A stretch of DNA of 24,216 nt from a virus, in IMG/VR virus record IMGVR_UViG_3300030331_004341, positions 1 to 24,216 of that record. One strand, written 5' to 3'. The notes beneath the pieces were generated by a model. That model was not told the DNA's origin, searched no databases, and saw only the letters and a program-made list of their open reading frames with translations. The translations under genes were made by a program, and so were the position numbers. Positions 11,452 through 19,628 of this stretch are shown here, in pieces (position 1 is the first letter of the stretch; each line of letters starts with the position of its first letter).

Positions 11452-11695
11452 TTCCTAGATCCCTTAATTCTTGCGGTGGCCGTTGTACGGTACACATTGG
11501 GCAGTCTATCATAATCTTTTCAGTTTCAGATGTATCTTTCCATACCCAAACTTGTCTTAAATCTTTACACCTAAGACATTGATGTTCAGGTTTCGGTATA
11601 TATTTTTCTTTTTCCATTTCTTCTTTAGCCTCTCTAAATAATTTTAACATAGCTCGGTAAGCTCCGCCACATTTATATTCTTCTTCATTTTTCAT
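11444..11695 (-). CDS. 83-aa zinc-finger protein
   Basis: Two CxxC knuckles, CLRC at residues 40-43 and CPMC at 65-68, frame a Trp-rich strand (DLRQVWVWKDTSE), a zinc-ribbon or DnaJ-knuckle type of layout. The N-terminal 35 residues form a charged helix. It probably binds nucleic acid or a host protein, with no clear target. Its promoter sits so close to the ATG that the transcript is nearly leaderless. Confidence 0.7.
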   Translation of the reverse strand: MKNEEEYKCGGAYRAMLKLFREAKEEMEKEKYIPKPEHQCLRCKDLRQVWVWKDTSETEKIMIDCPMCTVQRPPQELRDLGII

Positions 11696-11704
11696 CGCAA
11701 AAAT

Positions 11705-11733
11705 ATTTTATCAAAAATACTAAAAAAATGCAA
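11705..11733 (-). promoter_or_regulatory. Promoter of zinc-finger gene, nearly leaderless
   Basis: On the minus strand TTGCAT (11733-11728), 17-nt spacer, then TGA-TAAAAT with the -10 at 11710-11705. Nine nt remain to the ATG at 11695, leaving a leader of about 2-3 nt. Confidence 0.55.
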
Positions 11734-11832
11734 AAAGGATTTTATTGTCGCGGTTAGAATTAAACCCCTGAAAATTAAGGCAGCTACTTTTCAATAAAAT
11801 TATTTTTTTTTAAAAAAACAAAAAACTCAATA

Positions 11833-11841
11833 TGATATAAT
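11833..11841 (+). promoter_or_regulatory. Extended -10 promoter
   Basis: TGATATAAT is a perfect extended -10, about 31 nt upstream of the 45-aa gene. Upstream is a T/A-rich tract that could act as an UP element. It drives the short rightward run 11873-12817. Confidence 0.6.
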
Positions 11842-11872
11842 GGGACATAAACAAATAACAAAGGATAACAAG

Positions 11873-12010
11873 ATGACAAACGAAGAAAAAAAAACTTACC
11901 GAGAACATGTAAAGTTTTACAAGACTCATAGGTGGGTAAAAAAAGAAAACGGAAGATGGGTCTTAATATATTTTCCAATATCTAAAATAGAAAGGGGGGA
12001 AGATGAATAA
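11873..12010 (+). CDS. 45-aa basic microprotein
   Basis: MTNEEKKTYREHVKFYKTHR, then WVKKENGRWVLIYFP, a Trp-containing beta hairpin pattern. AAAGGA stands about 7 nt before the ATG and the extended -10 lies upstream. Its last 8 nt overlap the start of the next gene, supporting an operon. Family unknown. Confidence 0.62.
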   Translation: MTNEEKKTYREHVKFYKTHRWVKKENGRWVLIYFPISKIERGEDE

Positions 12011-12509
12011 GTTTGAAAGAACCGAACTTTCTTTTGGTGGAAAATCTGATTATGAGCAAATTAAAAGTATTAGGCAAAGGTTTGCTCATTTTGGAAAACA
12101 AATTACTTATTCAGTCGCAAAGAAAATTTTTAAAGAAGAATTTGATTGCGAAGTTTATGTAAATGACATTTATCAAGTAAATGTTCAAAGAAGAGAACAA
12201 GCAGATTACATGGTTCATAATCCTCAGATGAAAGGTAAGATGACTTATCTTTCAATCAAAAGATTAGACAAAAAATCTATTCACGATTGGCGACACTTAC
12301 AACAAATTAAAAATGAATTGTGCGGTGTAGATTGTGAAGCGATTGAAATGTACCCCGCTGAAAAAAGACTGACAGATACTGCTAATCAGTACCATCTATT
12401 TGTTTTCCCAAAAGGTTTTATTGTTGGTCTTGGTTGGAATAAAAGATCAGTTGATTACACTCCTAGAGAGGGTGGTTTTGGAAAAGCTGGTCAAAGAGGA
12501 TTAGATTAA
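12003..12509 (+). CDS. 168-aa phage protein, DUF7694-like
   Basis: The C-terminal half has the block WRHLQQIKNELCG, AIEMYPAEKRLTDTANQYHL and FVFPKGFIVGLGW, which from memory is the signature of a phage domain of unknown function (DUF7694). The basic N-terminus (FERTELSFGGKSDY) and middle give no further clue. A purine-rich AAAGGGGGGAAG precedes the ATG, inside the upstream gene. It is soluble, with no membrane segment. Function is unknown. The domain name is a recollection and not a search result. Confidence 0.75.
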   Translation: MNKFERTELSFGGKSDYEQIKSIRQRFAHFGKQITYSVAKKIFKEEFDCEVYVNDIYQVNVQRREQADYMVHNPQMKGKMTYLSIKRLDKKSIHDWRHLQQIKNELCGVDCEAIEMYPAEKRLTDTANQYHLFVFPKGFIVGLGWNKRSVDYTPREGGFGKAGQRGLD

Positions 12510-12520
12510 TTTTAAATAGT

Positions 12521-12548
12521 GGCGGTGTATACAAAGCTATGCACCGCC
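12521..12548 (+). promoter_or_regulatory. Stable hairpin just before a ribosome site
   Basis: GGCGGTGTATA (12521-12531) pairs with TATGCACCGCC (12538-12548) over 11 positions, with one G.U wobble and a 6-nt loop. The AGGAGG of the next gene starts about 5 nt later. There is no T-run, so translational control, RNA stability or a processing site is more likely than termination. Confidence 0.55.
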
Positions 12549-12562
12549 TATTAGGAGGTAAA

Positions 12563-12817
12563 ATGGATACAGATTGTTTAAATGAAACAGAGTTTAATCA
12601 GTTACATACTTATAACTTTCATATAAAATTTTATGATAGATCAATAGACAGTATGAGAAGTGAAATTTGGGAGGGATGTTCTAAAGAAGAAGTGATAGAC
12701 GCTTTTAATGATTGGAAAAAATCATATATGTGGTTGCGTTCTATAAGAAAAGGTAAATTAGCTTATCCTGAACTACGTGAAAGAGTTATAAAATTTAACA
12801 AAGAAATTGACAAATAG
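12563..12817 (+). CDS. 84-aa hypothetical protein
   Basis: Not recognised. MDTDCLNETEFNQLHTYNFH, helical and rich in Trp and Lys (DWKKSYMWLRSIRKGK). I start it at 12563 because AGGAGG lies 5 nt upstream; a longer frame from 12539 would include this site and half of the hairpin. It ends facing the leftward replication operon. Confidence 0.68.
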   Translation: MDTDCLNETEFNQLHTYNFHIKFYDRSIDSMRSEIWEGCSKEEVIDAFNDWKKSYMWLRSIRKGKLAYPELRERVIKFNKEIDK

Positions 12818-12827
12818 TTTATATTAA

Positions 12828-13481
12828 TTAATCCTTAAATAAACCTGAATTTAAAATATCTTTTAAATTACCCTCTGTAACTTCTACATCTAAATTTTTT
12901 TTAGGCACTAAAACAAACTGACATAAGGGTGTGCCTTCTTTTATAATTTGTTCGCTATTAAGTTCATGCCAAAATAATTGTACATTTAAAAAATTTGTTT
13001 TATCAAAAAAACCTATCGCTCCAGTAAACCTATCATCATCAGAGTAAGCCACGGGTAAACGTAATAACCAATAACCATCAGGCACTGTAACTATGTAAGG
13101 GCTTTGTATTTTAATTATAGTTTTAAGAGATTTTTTATTTAAAGGTAAAAAATTATCTAATTGTTCTTTGTTATGATAGTGAACATAAGGACCAATATAT
13201 TTACCATACTTACTATCTTCTTGTTTAAATGATGTGGCATACAAAAAAGATTCACCATCGCCATTTGTTTTAATTATTATATCTTGATAGGATTTTTGAA
13301 TCCAAACATAATTTAAATAATTAATAATACCTGGACACCTAGCGGTGTGTAGTTCTATATCTTTATTATTTTTTAAGTGTTGTAAAGCTTTACTAAACCA
13401 AGAGTAATTTTTTATTGAGCTTTTCTCTATGTAATTTTTTTTTAAATTGGGTAATAAACATTTAAACTTTAAATTCATCAC
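12828..13481 (-). CDS. 217-aa beta-rich hypothetical protein, last gene of replication operon
   Basis: Not firmly recognised. The second half (VPDGYWLLRLPVAYSDDDRF, then GFFDKTNFLNVQLFWHELN, then EGTPLCQFVLVPKK) looks like a compact beta fold with the sense 'dGyw..., ...G.f...n...ffW, eGtPLcQfv.vp', which resembles proteins of unknown function in T4-like cyanophages. No catalytic motif is obvious. It overlaps the polymerase stop by 4 nt (ATGA), so it is co-translated with polA. Confidence 0.7.
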   Translation of the reverse strand: MMNLKFKCLLPNLKKNYIEKSSIKNYSWFSKALQHLKNNKDIELHTARCPGIINYLNYVWIQKSYQDIIIKTNGDGESFLYATSFKQEDSKYGKYIGPYVHYHNKEQLDNFLPLNKKSLKTIIKIQSPYIVTVPDGYWLLRLPVAYSDDDRFTGAIGFFDKTNFLNVQLFWHELNSEQIIKEGTPLCQFVLVPKKNLDVEVTEGNLKDILNSGLFKD

Positions 13482-15349
13482 TCATCTTTAGCTTCGCCCC
13501 ATGATTTACCTAATGCAACATCACATTTAAAAGGAACCTTTAAATTTTCTACTGCATTCTCCATTTTATTTCTAATATCCTCTATATCTTTATCAGTGCC
13601 TATACTAAAACATAACTCATCATGTATTTGTAATAATGGTAAATGACCCGCTTTATAACAATCTATCATCGCTTGTTTAGCTTGGTCTGCAGCTGAACCT
13701 TGTATTAATCTATTCAAAGCTTTATAAGTGAATGCTCTTCTAATATTATTTCCATAGTTAGCTTTAGCTTCATTATAATCCATAGCTTGGTTCATACCAA
13801 AAGTAGCGGGTTCCCATTTATCAAATCTACATTTACGGCCTTTGATAGTTCTAATAAAACCAAATTTACTAGCTGATTGTGTTACAGCACTAGCTAATTT
13901 TTTTACAAAAGGTACTCTTGAATTATATTTATTTAAAAGTATTTCTGCTTTATCCTTATCAATACCAAGTTCTTTTGAAAGTTTTGCTTTACCCATACCA
14001 TAAAATAAACCAAGATTAATTGTTTTTGCTTGTGTTCTGGATATACCCGCCATATCAGCTACAATCTGATGAAAGTCTGCGGATTCATCAGCGTATGCTT
14101 GGATAAACTCTTCAGATCCATCTAAACGCTCTCCGATAGATGCTGAATAGTGAGCAACTAAACGTGGCTCTTGTTGTGAGTAATCAAAAGAACCCCATTG
14201 TCTACCATCCTCAGGAAGAAATAGAGACCTAATTTTTTTACCATACTCTTTGTTTCTCGCGGGTATTTGTTGAAGATTAGGATTAGCGTAAGATAATCTA
14301 CCTGAAACTGTACCACCTTGATCAGATCGTAACTGATTTATCTCTGCATGAATTCTACCTTTATGAACATATCTCTGAATAGAATCAATAAATGTAGAGT
14401 GAAACTTATTTATCTCTCGAGCTTCTCTAATTAAACCAGCAATTGGATGTTCACAATTTTGTAACCAATTAGTTGTAAAGGATGGTTCATTAGATTTTGC
14501 AGTCCTAGGATACTCTACACCTAATCTATCAAACACTTGTGCTACACTTCTTGCAGCCCAAATATCAACATTAAAAGATGTTTCTTTTTTTATTTTATGT
14601 AAAACCTCTTTTTCTTTGAGTCTAAATTCTTTTTTAAGTGAAGCAGCCTTTTGTTCATCAACTCTTATACCTATTTGTCTCATTTTTATTAATATAGGTA
14701 ACAATTCCATCTCCATTTCCCAAACATCATTTATAGATTGTTGTTGTATTTCTGATTTAAATCTCTGCCAAAGTTTTAAAGTAAGTGCAGCATCTTGCTC
14801 TGCATAGAACCCTACATAACCCGCTGGCATTTTCCAAAGATCTTGTTTAGGATCTATGCCCCACTCTTTTGCTTTCTCTTTTAAAAATGTTTCGTTTTTT
14901 ATCTCACCTAAATAATCTTTTGCACAAGCATTAAGAGAAAAACTCCATCTGTTTTCATCTATTAATGCAGCGGCCACCATAGTATCTACAATCTTACCAT
15001 TAATTTCAAAACCATTAGCTAGTAACCAACCCACATCATAAGAAGCATTATGAAAAATTTTTGTGCTAGGTCTTTTAAGTAAATCAACCATAAATGCAGT
15101 AGTTACAGCTAAATCCATATTACCACCAGCATCATGTTGTATTGGAAAATACCATTGCTGTCCTAAAGCAGCGACAGCGAAGCCAACTATACCACCATCA
15201 AAAGTTGCCCAACCCGAACCTTTTGTTTTTAAATTTACATCTTTTGTTTCTAAATCTATAGCAACCTCATCAGCTTTTCTTAAATCAGGATACTCTGAGG
15301 GAGCAACCCAATCACTATCATTGTAAATAAAATTCAATTGATGTGTCAT
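13478..15349 (-). CDS. polA: Family A DNA polymerase with 3'-5' exonuclease
   Basis: Replicative phage DNA polymerase, 623 aa, lacking the 5'-3' exonuclease domain of host Pol I. Exonuclease residues: D32 and E34 in AIDLETKD, D105 in HNASYDVGW, D186 in YAEQDAAL. Polymerase motif A is FDYSQQEPR (D389), motif B RTQAKTINLGLFYG (residues 438-451), motif C QIHDELCF (H576, D577, E578). The residue at the place of E. coli Phe762 is Leu446. In marine phage surveys Leu here has been linked to slower or temperate lifestyles; that is published knowledge, not shown here. The ATG is overlapped by the stop of the 33-aa ORF. All key catalytic residues are intact. Confidence 0.97.
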   Translation of the reverse strand: MTHQLNFIYNDSDWVAPSEYPDLRKADEVAIDLETKDVNLKTKGSGWATFDGGIVGFAVAALGQQWYFPIQHDAGGNMDLAVTTAFMVDLLKRPSTKIFHNASYDVGWLLANGFEINGKIVDTMVAAALIDENRWSFSLNACAKDYLGEIKNETFLKEKAKEWGIDPKQDLWKMPAGYVGFYAEQDAALTLKLWQRFKSEIQQQSINDVWEMEMELLPILIKMRQIGIRVDEQKAASLKKEFRLKEKEVLHKIKKETSFNVDIWAARSVAQVFDRLGVEYPRTAKSNEPSFTTNWLQNCEHPIAGLIREAREINKFHSTFIDSIQRYVHKGRIHAEINQLRSDQGGTVSGRLSYANPNLQQIPARNKEYGKKIRSLFLPEDGRQWGSFDYSQQEPRLVAHYSASIGERLDGSEEFIQAYADESADFHQIVADMAGISRTQAKTINLGLFYGMGKAKLSKELGIDKDKAEILLNKYNSRVPFVKKLASAVTQSASKFGFIRTIKGRKCRFDKWEPATFGMNQAMDYNEAKANYGNNIRRAFTYKALNRLIQGSAADQAKQAMIDCYKAGHLPLLQIHDELCFSIGTDKDIEDIRNKMENAVENLKVPFKCDVALGKSWGEAKDE

Positions 15350-15447
15350 TTACGATTTTTTCTTATAATTTTTGCTTGTTTACGCCATGCCCATGCACTT
15401 AACTGCCCAGACCAACCCATAATCCATAAATATATTTTTAACATCAT
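15346..15447 (-). CDS. 33-aa Trp-rich microprotein locked between two genes
   Basis: MMLKIYLWIMGWSGQLSAWAW followed by a basic tail (RKQAKIIRKNRK). Its start overlaps the DUF3310 stop (ATGA) and its stop overlaps the polA start (ATGA), an arrangement unlikely by chance. The hydrophobic first 20 residues plus the positive tail suggest a membrane-associated peptide. No family recognised. Confidence 0.58.
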   Translation of the reverse strand: MMLKIYLWIMGWSGQLSAWAWRKQAKIIRKNRK

Positions 15448-15713
15448 GTATCTTGCTTTTGTGCTATTTTAGCAGCAAACTCCTCAACATCAGGGCGAGT
15501 AACACTTTTGTTTTTCTTTTTCATAAAATCTATTTCCATCTCACAATAATGAATTATTTTTTCTAAATCTTGTATTCCGCCTTTGTTTTTGTATCTACAC
15601 GTATATCTTATTACATTAGCTTGAAAAGCATTTAAATTATTCTCTTGAACAAACGTCCAAGGTTCTATGACAAAAGATTTATAGTGGGATCCACCTATTT
15701 GTTTCTTAGACAT
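15444..15713 (-). CDS. DUF3310 family protein
   Basis: The 89-aa protein begins MSKKQIGGSHYKSFVIEPW, the GGSHYK opening of the DUF3310 family. It continues with FQANVIRYTCRYKNKGGIQD and LEKIIHYCEMEIDF, both typical. In phages this domain occurs alone or fused to nucleotide-metabolism enzymes; its activity is not established. It overlaps the helicase stop by 8 nt and is followed by the microprotein and polA, so it is produced with the replisome. Confidence 0.88.
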   Translation of the reverse strand: MSKKQIGGSHYKSFVIEPWTFVQENNLNAFQANVIRYTCRYKNKGGIQDLEKIIHYCEMEIDFMKKKNKSVTRPDVEEFAAKIAQKQDT

Positions 15714-17400
15714 AGTTACTTTTATACAATTTATAGTATTTACTCAAGGGAAAATGATATTTGTGGTAAGTACCAAGTAAATGTAGAGTATTTACAGTTC
15801 TTGTAACTCCCGTATACCAAACTCTTAATTCTTTTACTCTATCAATCAAATTTTTTCTTTCAAAATGAGATGGGAAGTTACATTTTGCGGAAAGAACAAC
15901 ATTGTCAGCTTCTCCTCCTTTTACTTGATGTATTGTATCAATTATGATTCTAGCTTTTGAATCAAGGTCTATTTTGTTGTTTAGAAGCTTTCTAAAGTAG
16001 TTTTTTTCTTTATCTTTAAATTTTCTTTGAAATGCATCAATCCAAAAAACTTTTTCTTCAGCCATACCACATTGTAAATGCAACTGTTCAAAAGTAAAAA
16101 CTTGGTTTGGATGTGCAAAACTCCATTTTTTACTGTCCGTTGATCGGTAGCCGTGATCTATATTCAAAAGATAGTTATACATGTTACATGCATCTTCTCT
16201 AGTTATAGCACCACCATCACAAATGTTTTGCCAATCACAAATAGCTTTCCATTGGTTAATATCAAATGATTTGTTTCCTCGCATATCCTGAAAATATAAA
16301 CCTAATTTTCTAGCTTCATCTTGCAATTCTTTTTTTACATCGTTAATTCTTGCGAGTACCATCCAAGAACCTTCTATTTCCCAAGGCACTTTTTTTAAAC
16401 TACTACACTTATTTACATCTCCTTCTTTACCGTTTGAAGAAAATTCTTTTTTTATTCTATAACCTTCCATACCATTCAAAAGACACCTAGAAAAAAAATG
16501 TACATTTTTATTAAGTCTTCTAGATTTTTGTAAAATTTTTATTTTTCCTGGAAAACTTTGAAAAAAACTTACATCAGCACCATTCCATTCGTAAATTGCT
16601 TGGTCATCATCACCAGCCAAATAAACTTTTTGTGAATTCATCGCTAATTTTACTACCATATCCCATTGTAATGGAGTTAAATCTTGAGCTTCATCTACCA
16701 TTAGTATTTTAAATGGTAACGCTAATCCACTATCAATATATTTTTGAACCATGTCAGTAAAATCTAATCTATCATTTTTAAATTGACCTGGAGTAGCTTC
16801 GTAAGTTTTATATTGTTCATATCCCGCAATTATTGATTTAAATTGTTGTAGTCTAACTTTTTTTCTAGGTTCTTTTTTATATAAATTTATTGGGTTCATT
16901 TTCATATTTCTAGCTCTATCATAAATTTGTAACGACCAATTATTATAAACTTTTTGATCATCCCAAGTAGGTTTGTAATTTAATTTAACTGTTCCGTATT
17001 GTGTATGAAATTGAAGCATATCTATTTTAGGATCTAATACAGGTATATCTGCAAATTGTTGTCTTGCTAAACTATGTAAAGTTCTAAAATATTTGAAATC
17101 TTCTTCATCGTAACCTTTAAATTGTTTACGCACTCTATCCCTACATTCCTCGACTGCTTTATTAGTAAATGAAATATAACAAATATCATCAGGTGATAGA
17201 CCTCTTTTTAAAAATCTTTTCACTCTCTCTAAAAGTCTATGTGTTTTACCTGTTCCTGGTGGGCCAAAAAATTTAATTGTTTTCCCATGGAGCTTTTGCT
17301 TTAGTGAATTTGACATTTTTGTTTTTATGCTCTGTTTGTTTTGGTAATATGGCCACCCAGTGTCTTGCTTGAATACCTTGGAATTTTGCTTTCTTTTCAC
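15706..17400 (-). CDS. SF1 (UvrD/Rep-like) DNA helicase
   Basis: ATP-dependent DNA unwinding motor. Motif I GPPGTGKT is at residues 46-53 of the long form, motif II LMVDEAQDL, motif III AGDDDQAIYEWNGAD, motif IV around KSRRLNKN, motif V DTIHQVKGGEADNVVL, motif VI VWYTGVTRTVNTLHL. It probably unwinds the fork ahead of PolA together with the primase upstream. The start is uncertain: a GTG at 17400 has AAGGAG six nt before it but overlaps the primase gene by 128 nt. An ATG at 17316 gives 536 aa and a more usual short N-terminus, but has no ribosome site. The helicase core is the same either way. Confidence 0.93.
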   Translation of the reverse strand: MKRKQNSKVFKQDTGWPYYQNKQSIKTKMSNSLKQKLHGKTIKFFGPPGTGKTHRLLERVKRFLKRGLSPDDICYISFTNKAVEECRDRVRKQFKGYDEEDFKYFRTLHSLARQQFADIPVLDPKIDMLQFHTQYGTVKLNYKPTWDDQKVYNNWSLQIYDRARNMKMNPINLYKKEPRKKVRLQQFKSIIAGYEQYKTYEATPGQFKNDRLDFTDMVQKYIDSGLALPFKILMVDEAQDLTPLQWDMVVKLAMNSQKVYLAGDDDQAIYEWNGADVSFFQSFPGKIKILQKSRRLNKNVHFFSRCLLNGMEGYRIKKEFSSNGKEGDVNKCSSLKKVPWEIEGSWMVLARINDVKKELQDEARKLGLYFQDMRGNKSFDINQWKAICDWQNICDGGAITREDACNMYNYLLNIDHGYRSTDSKKWSFAHPNQVFTFEQLHLQCGMAEEKVFWIDAFQRKFKDKEKNYFRKLLNNKIDLDSKARIIIDTIHQVKGGEADNVVLSAKCNFPSHFERKNLIDRVKELRVWYTGVTRTVNTLHLLGTYHKYHFPLSKYYKLYKSNYV

Positions 17401-18844
17401 AACCAGCTCCTTGTAAGAACACTGTACACTCTTTTTCTGACCAATTGTATCCTTGTTTTTTCATAAATTGTCTAAAAGTTTCTAATTTAAATCTAATCTC
17501 ATTACCTTCTTGAAAGATATTATCGTGTTCTATTTGATCAAACTCTGTAATGGTATCTGTATCTTCGAAAAATTTTACTATTCTAGTGTTAAAAACTTCT
17601 TTTCTTTCTTCATCACCATCAAAACCTTCCATATCTTGTTTGTTTGATATTAATTCTTCTAACCAATCCCTATAAGGATCTGGATCTCTTTTACTGGCTC
17701 TTAATGGTCTCCACACAATATCATAATTTAATAGTCTTTCACCCAATAATTGTTGTTGGTATAATTGTTTAGTATCTAATTTAACTAACTTACCTTGTAT
17801 GGGTAATAACCAATAAGGTTCGGGATATGAATTAACTTTGATTAATTTACCAACTTCAGGTATTGCTTCGTTTAAACCTATTCCATATTTTCTTTTTGCA
17901 CATTGTGTAGAACCATTACAAAACATACGAGCTACAGAAGTTCCGCACTTATAAGAGTAGTCTTTTTTATCAACTTGCTCAATAACTTTTGCAATTTCTT
18001 TAGGTGTTAAAGGAGGTATACAAATTTTTTTGTTTAAATCTCTAATTTCTGCTTCCCAATAATCTTTATCTTCATTAATTTTTTTACATAAAATTCCAAC
18101 ATTAAACATAGCATCATTACGGCCCTCACCTTCTTTAATTTGATTTCTAATAAATTTATTTACACAATTTGGCCATTGCTTGTTTTCGTTGTCCGTTGCT
18201 GTTTTAAGTTTAATAAATTGTTCTTTTGTAATTACAAATTGTTTTACATACTCTATATATTTATCAAATGATAAACTTTGTGCTTCATCATCCATAGCAC
18301 ATCGTGTTGGAAACTTTGCATTATAATAAGGTAGATTAACAAATTGACCTTTTTGTTTATCGTCCCATTTTTCTGGTGTTAAATCTACTGTGTCTTGTGC
18401 GGGAAAGATATCTGTCTTTGCATCATTAACACCTAAATCAGATGCAATAGCTATCATTTTTTTTCTCATATCAGCTGCTGGCACAGCCTCTGATAAATGT
18501 AAAATTAAATGTAAGCCGTTAGATTTAGACCTATAAGGCACAAATGGATATTTTCTTTCTCTAATAGTCTTTATAAATTTTTTATGATCTATATTGTATC
18601 TATCGACATCAATCACACCCCAACTTGTTGTTGAGTCATCTCTAATAGGAACACTACCAAAACTATCTTTACCTTCTAAATGATCTAACCAGTTTTGATC
18701 ACTCATTGGAGTAGGGTTTATCCAACTACGCCATTCGTCTTTTCCATCAGATCTTTTTTTACCTAACTTCTTAGATTGACCGTGATATGTATTAGACCCT
18801 TGGAACAGCTGTTTAAACTGCTCCAAGGATTTACTAAAGTCCAT
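17273..18844 (-). CDS. AEP-type primase (TOTE-like) with PriCT and zinc region
   Basis: Archaeo-eukaryotic type primase, 523 aa, making primers for phage replication and possibly also extending DNA. Metal-binding D79 and D81 in WGVIDVDRYN, the SKSNGLHLILHL segment with S106 and H112, and the acidic KTDIFPAQD (D145) match the catalytic layout of the TOTE/prim-pol group. Residues 230-295 (EGEGRNDAMFNVG and following) look like a PriCT helical domain. C300, C309 and C315 in a KCGTSVARMFCNGSTQC stretch, followed by RKYGIG, look like a zinc site. It lies directly upstream of the helicase and downstream of the 259-aa protein. Confidence 0.85.
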   Translation of the reverse strand: MDFSKSLEQFKQLFQGSNTYHGQSKKLGKKRSDGKDEWRSWINPTPMSDQNWLDHLEGKDSFGSVPIRDDSTTSWGVIDVDRYNIDHKKFIKTIRERKYPFVPYRSKSNGLHLILHLSEAVPAADMRKKMIAIASDLGVNDAKTDIFPAQDTVDLTPEKWDDKQKGQFVNLPYYNAKFPTRCAMDDEAQSLSFDKYIEYVKQFVITKEQFIKLKTATDNENKQWPNCVNKFIRNQIKEGEGRNDAMFNVGILCKKINEDKDYWEAEIRDLNKKICIPPLTPKEIAKVIEQVDKKDYSYKCGTSVARMFCNGSTQCAKRKYGIGLNEAIPEVGKLIKVNSYPEPYWLLPIQGKLVKLDTKQLYQQQLLGERLLNYDIVWRPLRASKRDPDPYRDWLEELISNKQDMEGFDGDEERKEVFNTRIVKFFEDTDTITEFDQIEHDNIFQEGNEIRFKLETFRQFMKKQGYNWSEKECTVFLQGAGCEKKAKFQGIQARHWVAILPKQTEHKNKNVKFTKAKAPWENN

Positions 18845-18846
18845 AT

Positions 18847-19626
18847 TTAAAATGGTGTTTTAGCTGATTCTTCTTCTTGGCCGTGTTTTACTTTAACACT
18901 TCCACTCATTAAAGATTGTCTAAACTTATATGCTCTATTAACCAAGCTTTCGTCTTTAACTAATCCTTCTGATGTAATTTCCCAACCATACCATGAACCT
19001 AATTGGTTTTTTTCCAAAACAGTTTTCAATCTGTATTGTTGAGTAAATGGTGCGGGTCTGAAGAAACCTTTGCCATCTTTTTTAGGCACTTGCATCATAT
19101 TCATCATTGAATTCCACTTTTTAGATTTTTTTCTTTGAGTAGACTTCATTGTGATTAATGCTTCGCTGGCCATGCTTTCTTCGACTACGACTACAAAGTG
19201 AGAAGCTGTTTCTTCAATGTAGTTTCCAGATTCCAATCTATCCTTACCGTCATCACCTCTATTAGTTTTAGACATGATATCACTATCAGCTGGATAGATA
19301 TTTCTAGGTGCATTACTACCTTCTTGTCCTCTGTCCGCCCATTCAATGTATTCAAACTTGTAATAAGCAGGTATTACCAAGATACCTTTGTTACCGTCAT
19401 ACAGTTTGTCTGTAACAGTATTATAGATCATTCCTGGTTTTGCAGCATCGATATACTTAGAATCACCAGCCGTTACTTGTGGTGAAAGCTGTCCTAAGAT
19501 TTTAAGAAACGGTAACTGCAGTGATTTGCTATCAATGTTCTCAAAACCTTGATCTGCAAATTTTTCTATGTCGATTGTTGCTACTTCGTTTTTCTTTTTT
19601 GTAGCTACGTCTTTTCCGTTAGACAT
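18847..19626 (-). CDS. 259-aa replication-associated protein, possibly ssDNA-binding
   Basis: Typical blocks include LQLPFLKILGQLSPQVT, GMIYNTVTDKLYDGNKGI, VIPAYYKFEYIEWADRGQEG, ALITMKSTQRKKSKKWNSMM and GSWYGWEI. I recall this arrangement from phage replication modules where it is usually left as hypothetical. The position directly before the primase, the beta-rich centre and the acidic C-terminus (KHGQEEESAKTPF) would suit a single-strand DNA-binding protein, but no OB-fold signature is certain. Spacing of 2 nt to the primase and 2 nt to the upstream gene shows one operon. Confidence 0.65.
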   Translation of the reverse strand: MSNGKDVATKKKNEVATIDIEKFADQGFENIDSKSLQLPFLKILGQLSPQVTAGDSKYIDAAKPGMIYNTVTDKLYDGNKGILVIPAYYKFEYIEWADRGQEGSNAPRNIYPADSDIMSKTNRGDDGKDRLESGNYIEETASHFVVVVEESMASEALITMKSTQRKKSKKWNSMMNMMQVPKKDGKGFFRPAPFTQQYRLKTVLEKNQLGSWYGWEITSEGLVKDESLVNRAYKFRQSLMSGSVKVKHGQEEESAKTPF

Positions 19627-19628
19627 GT

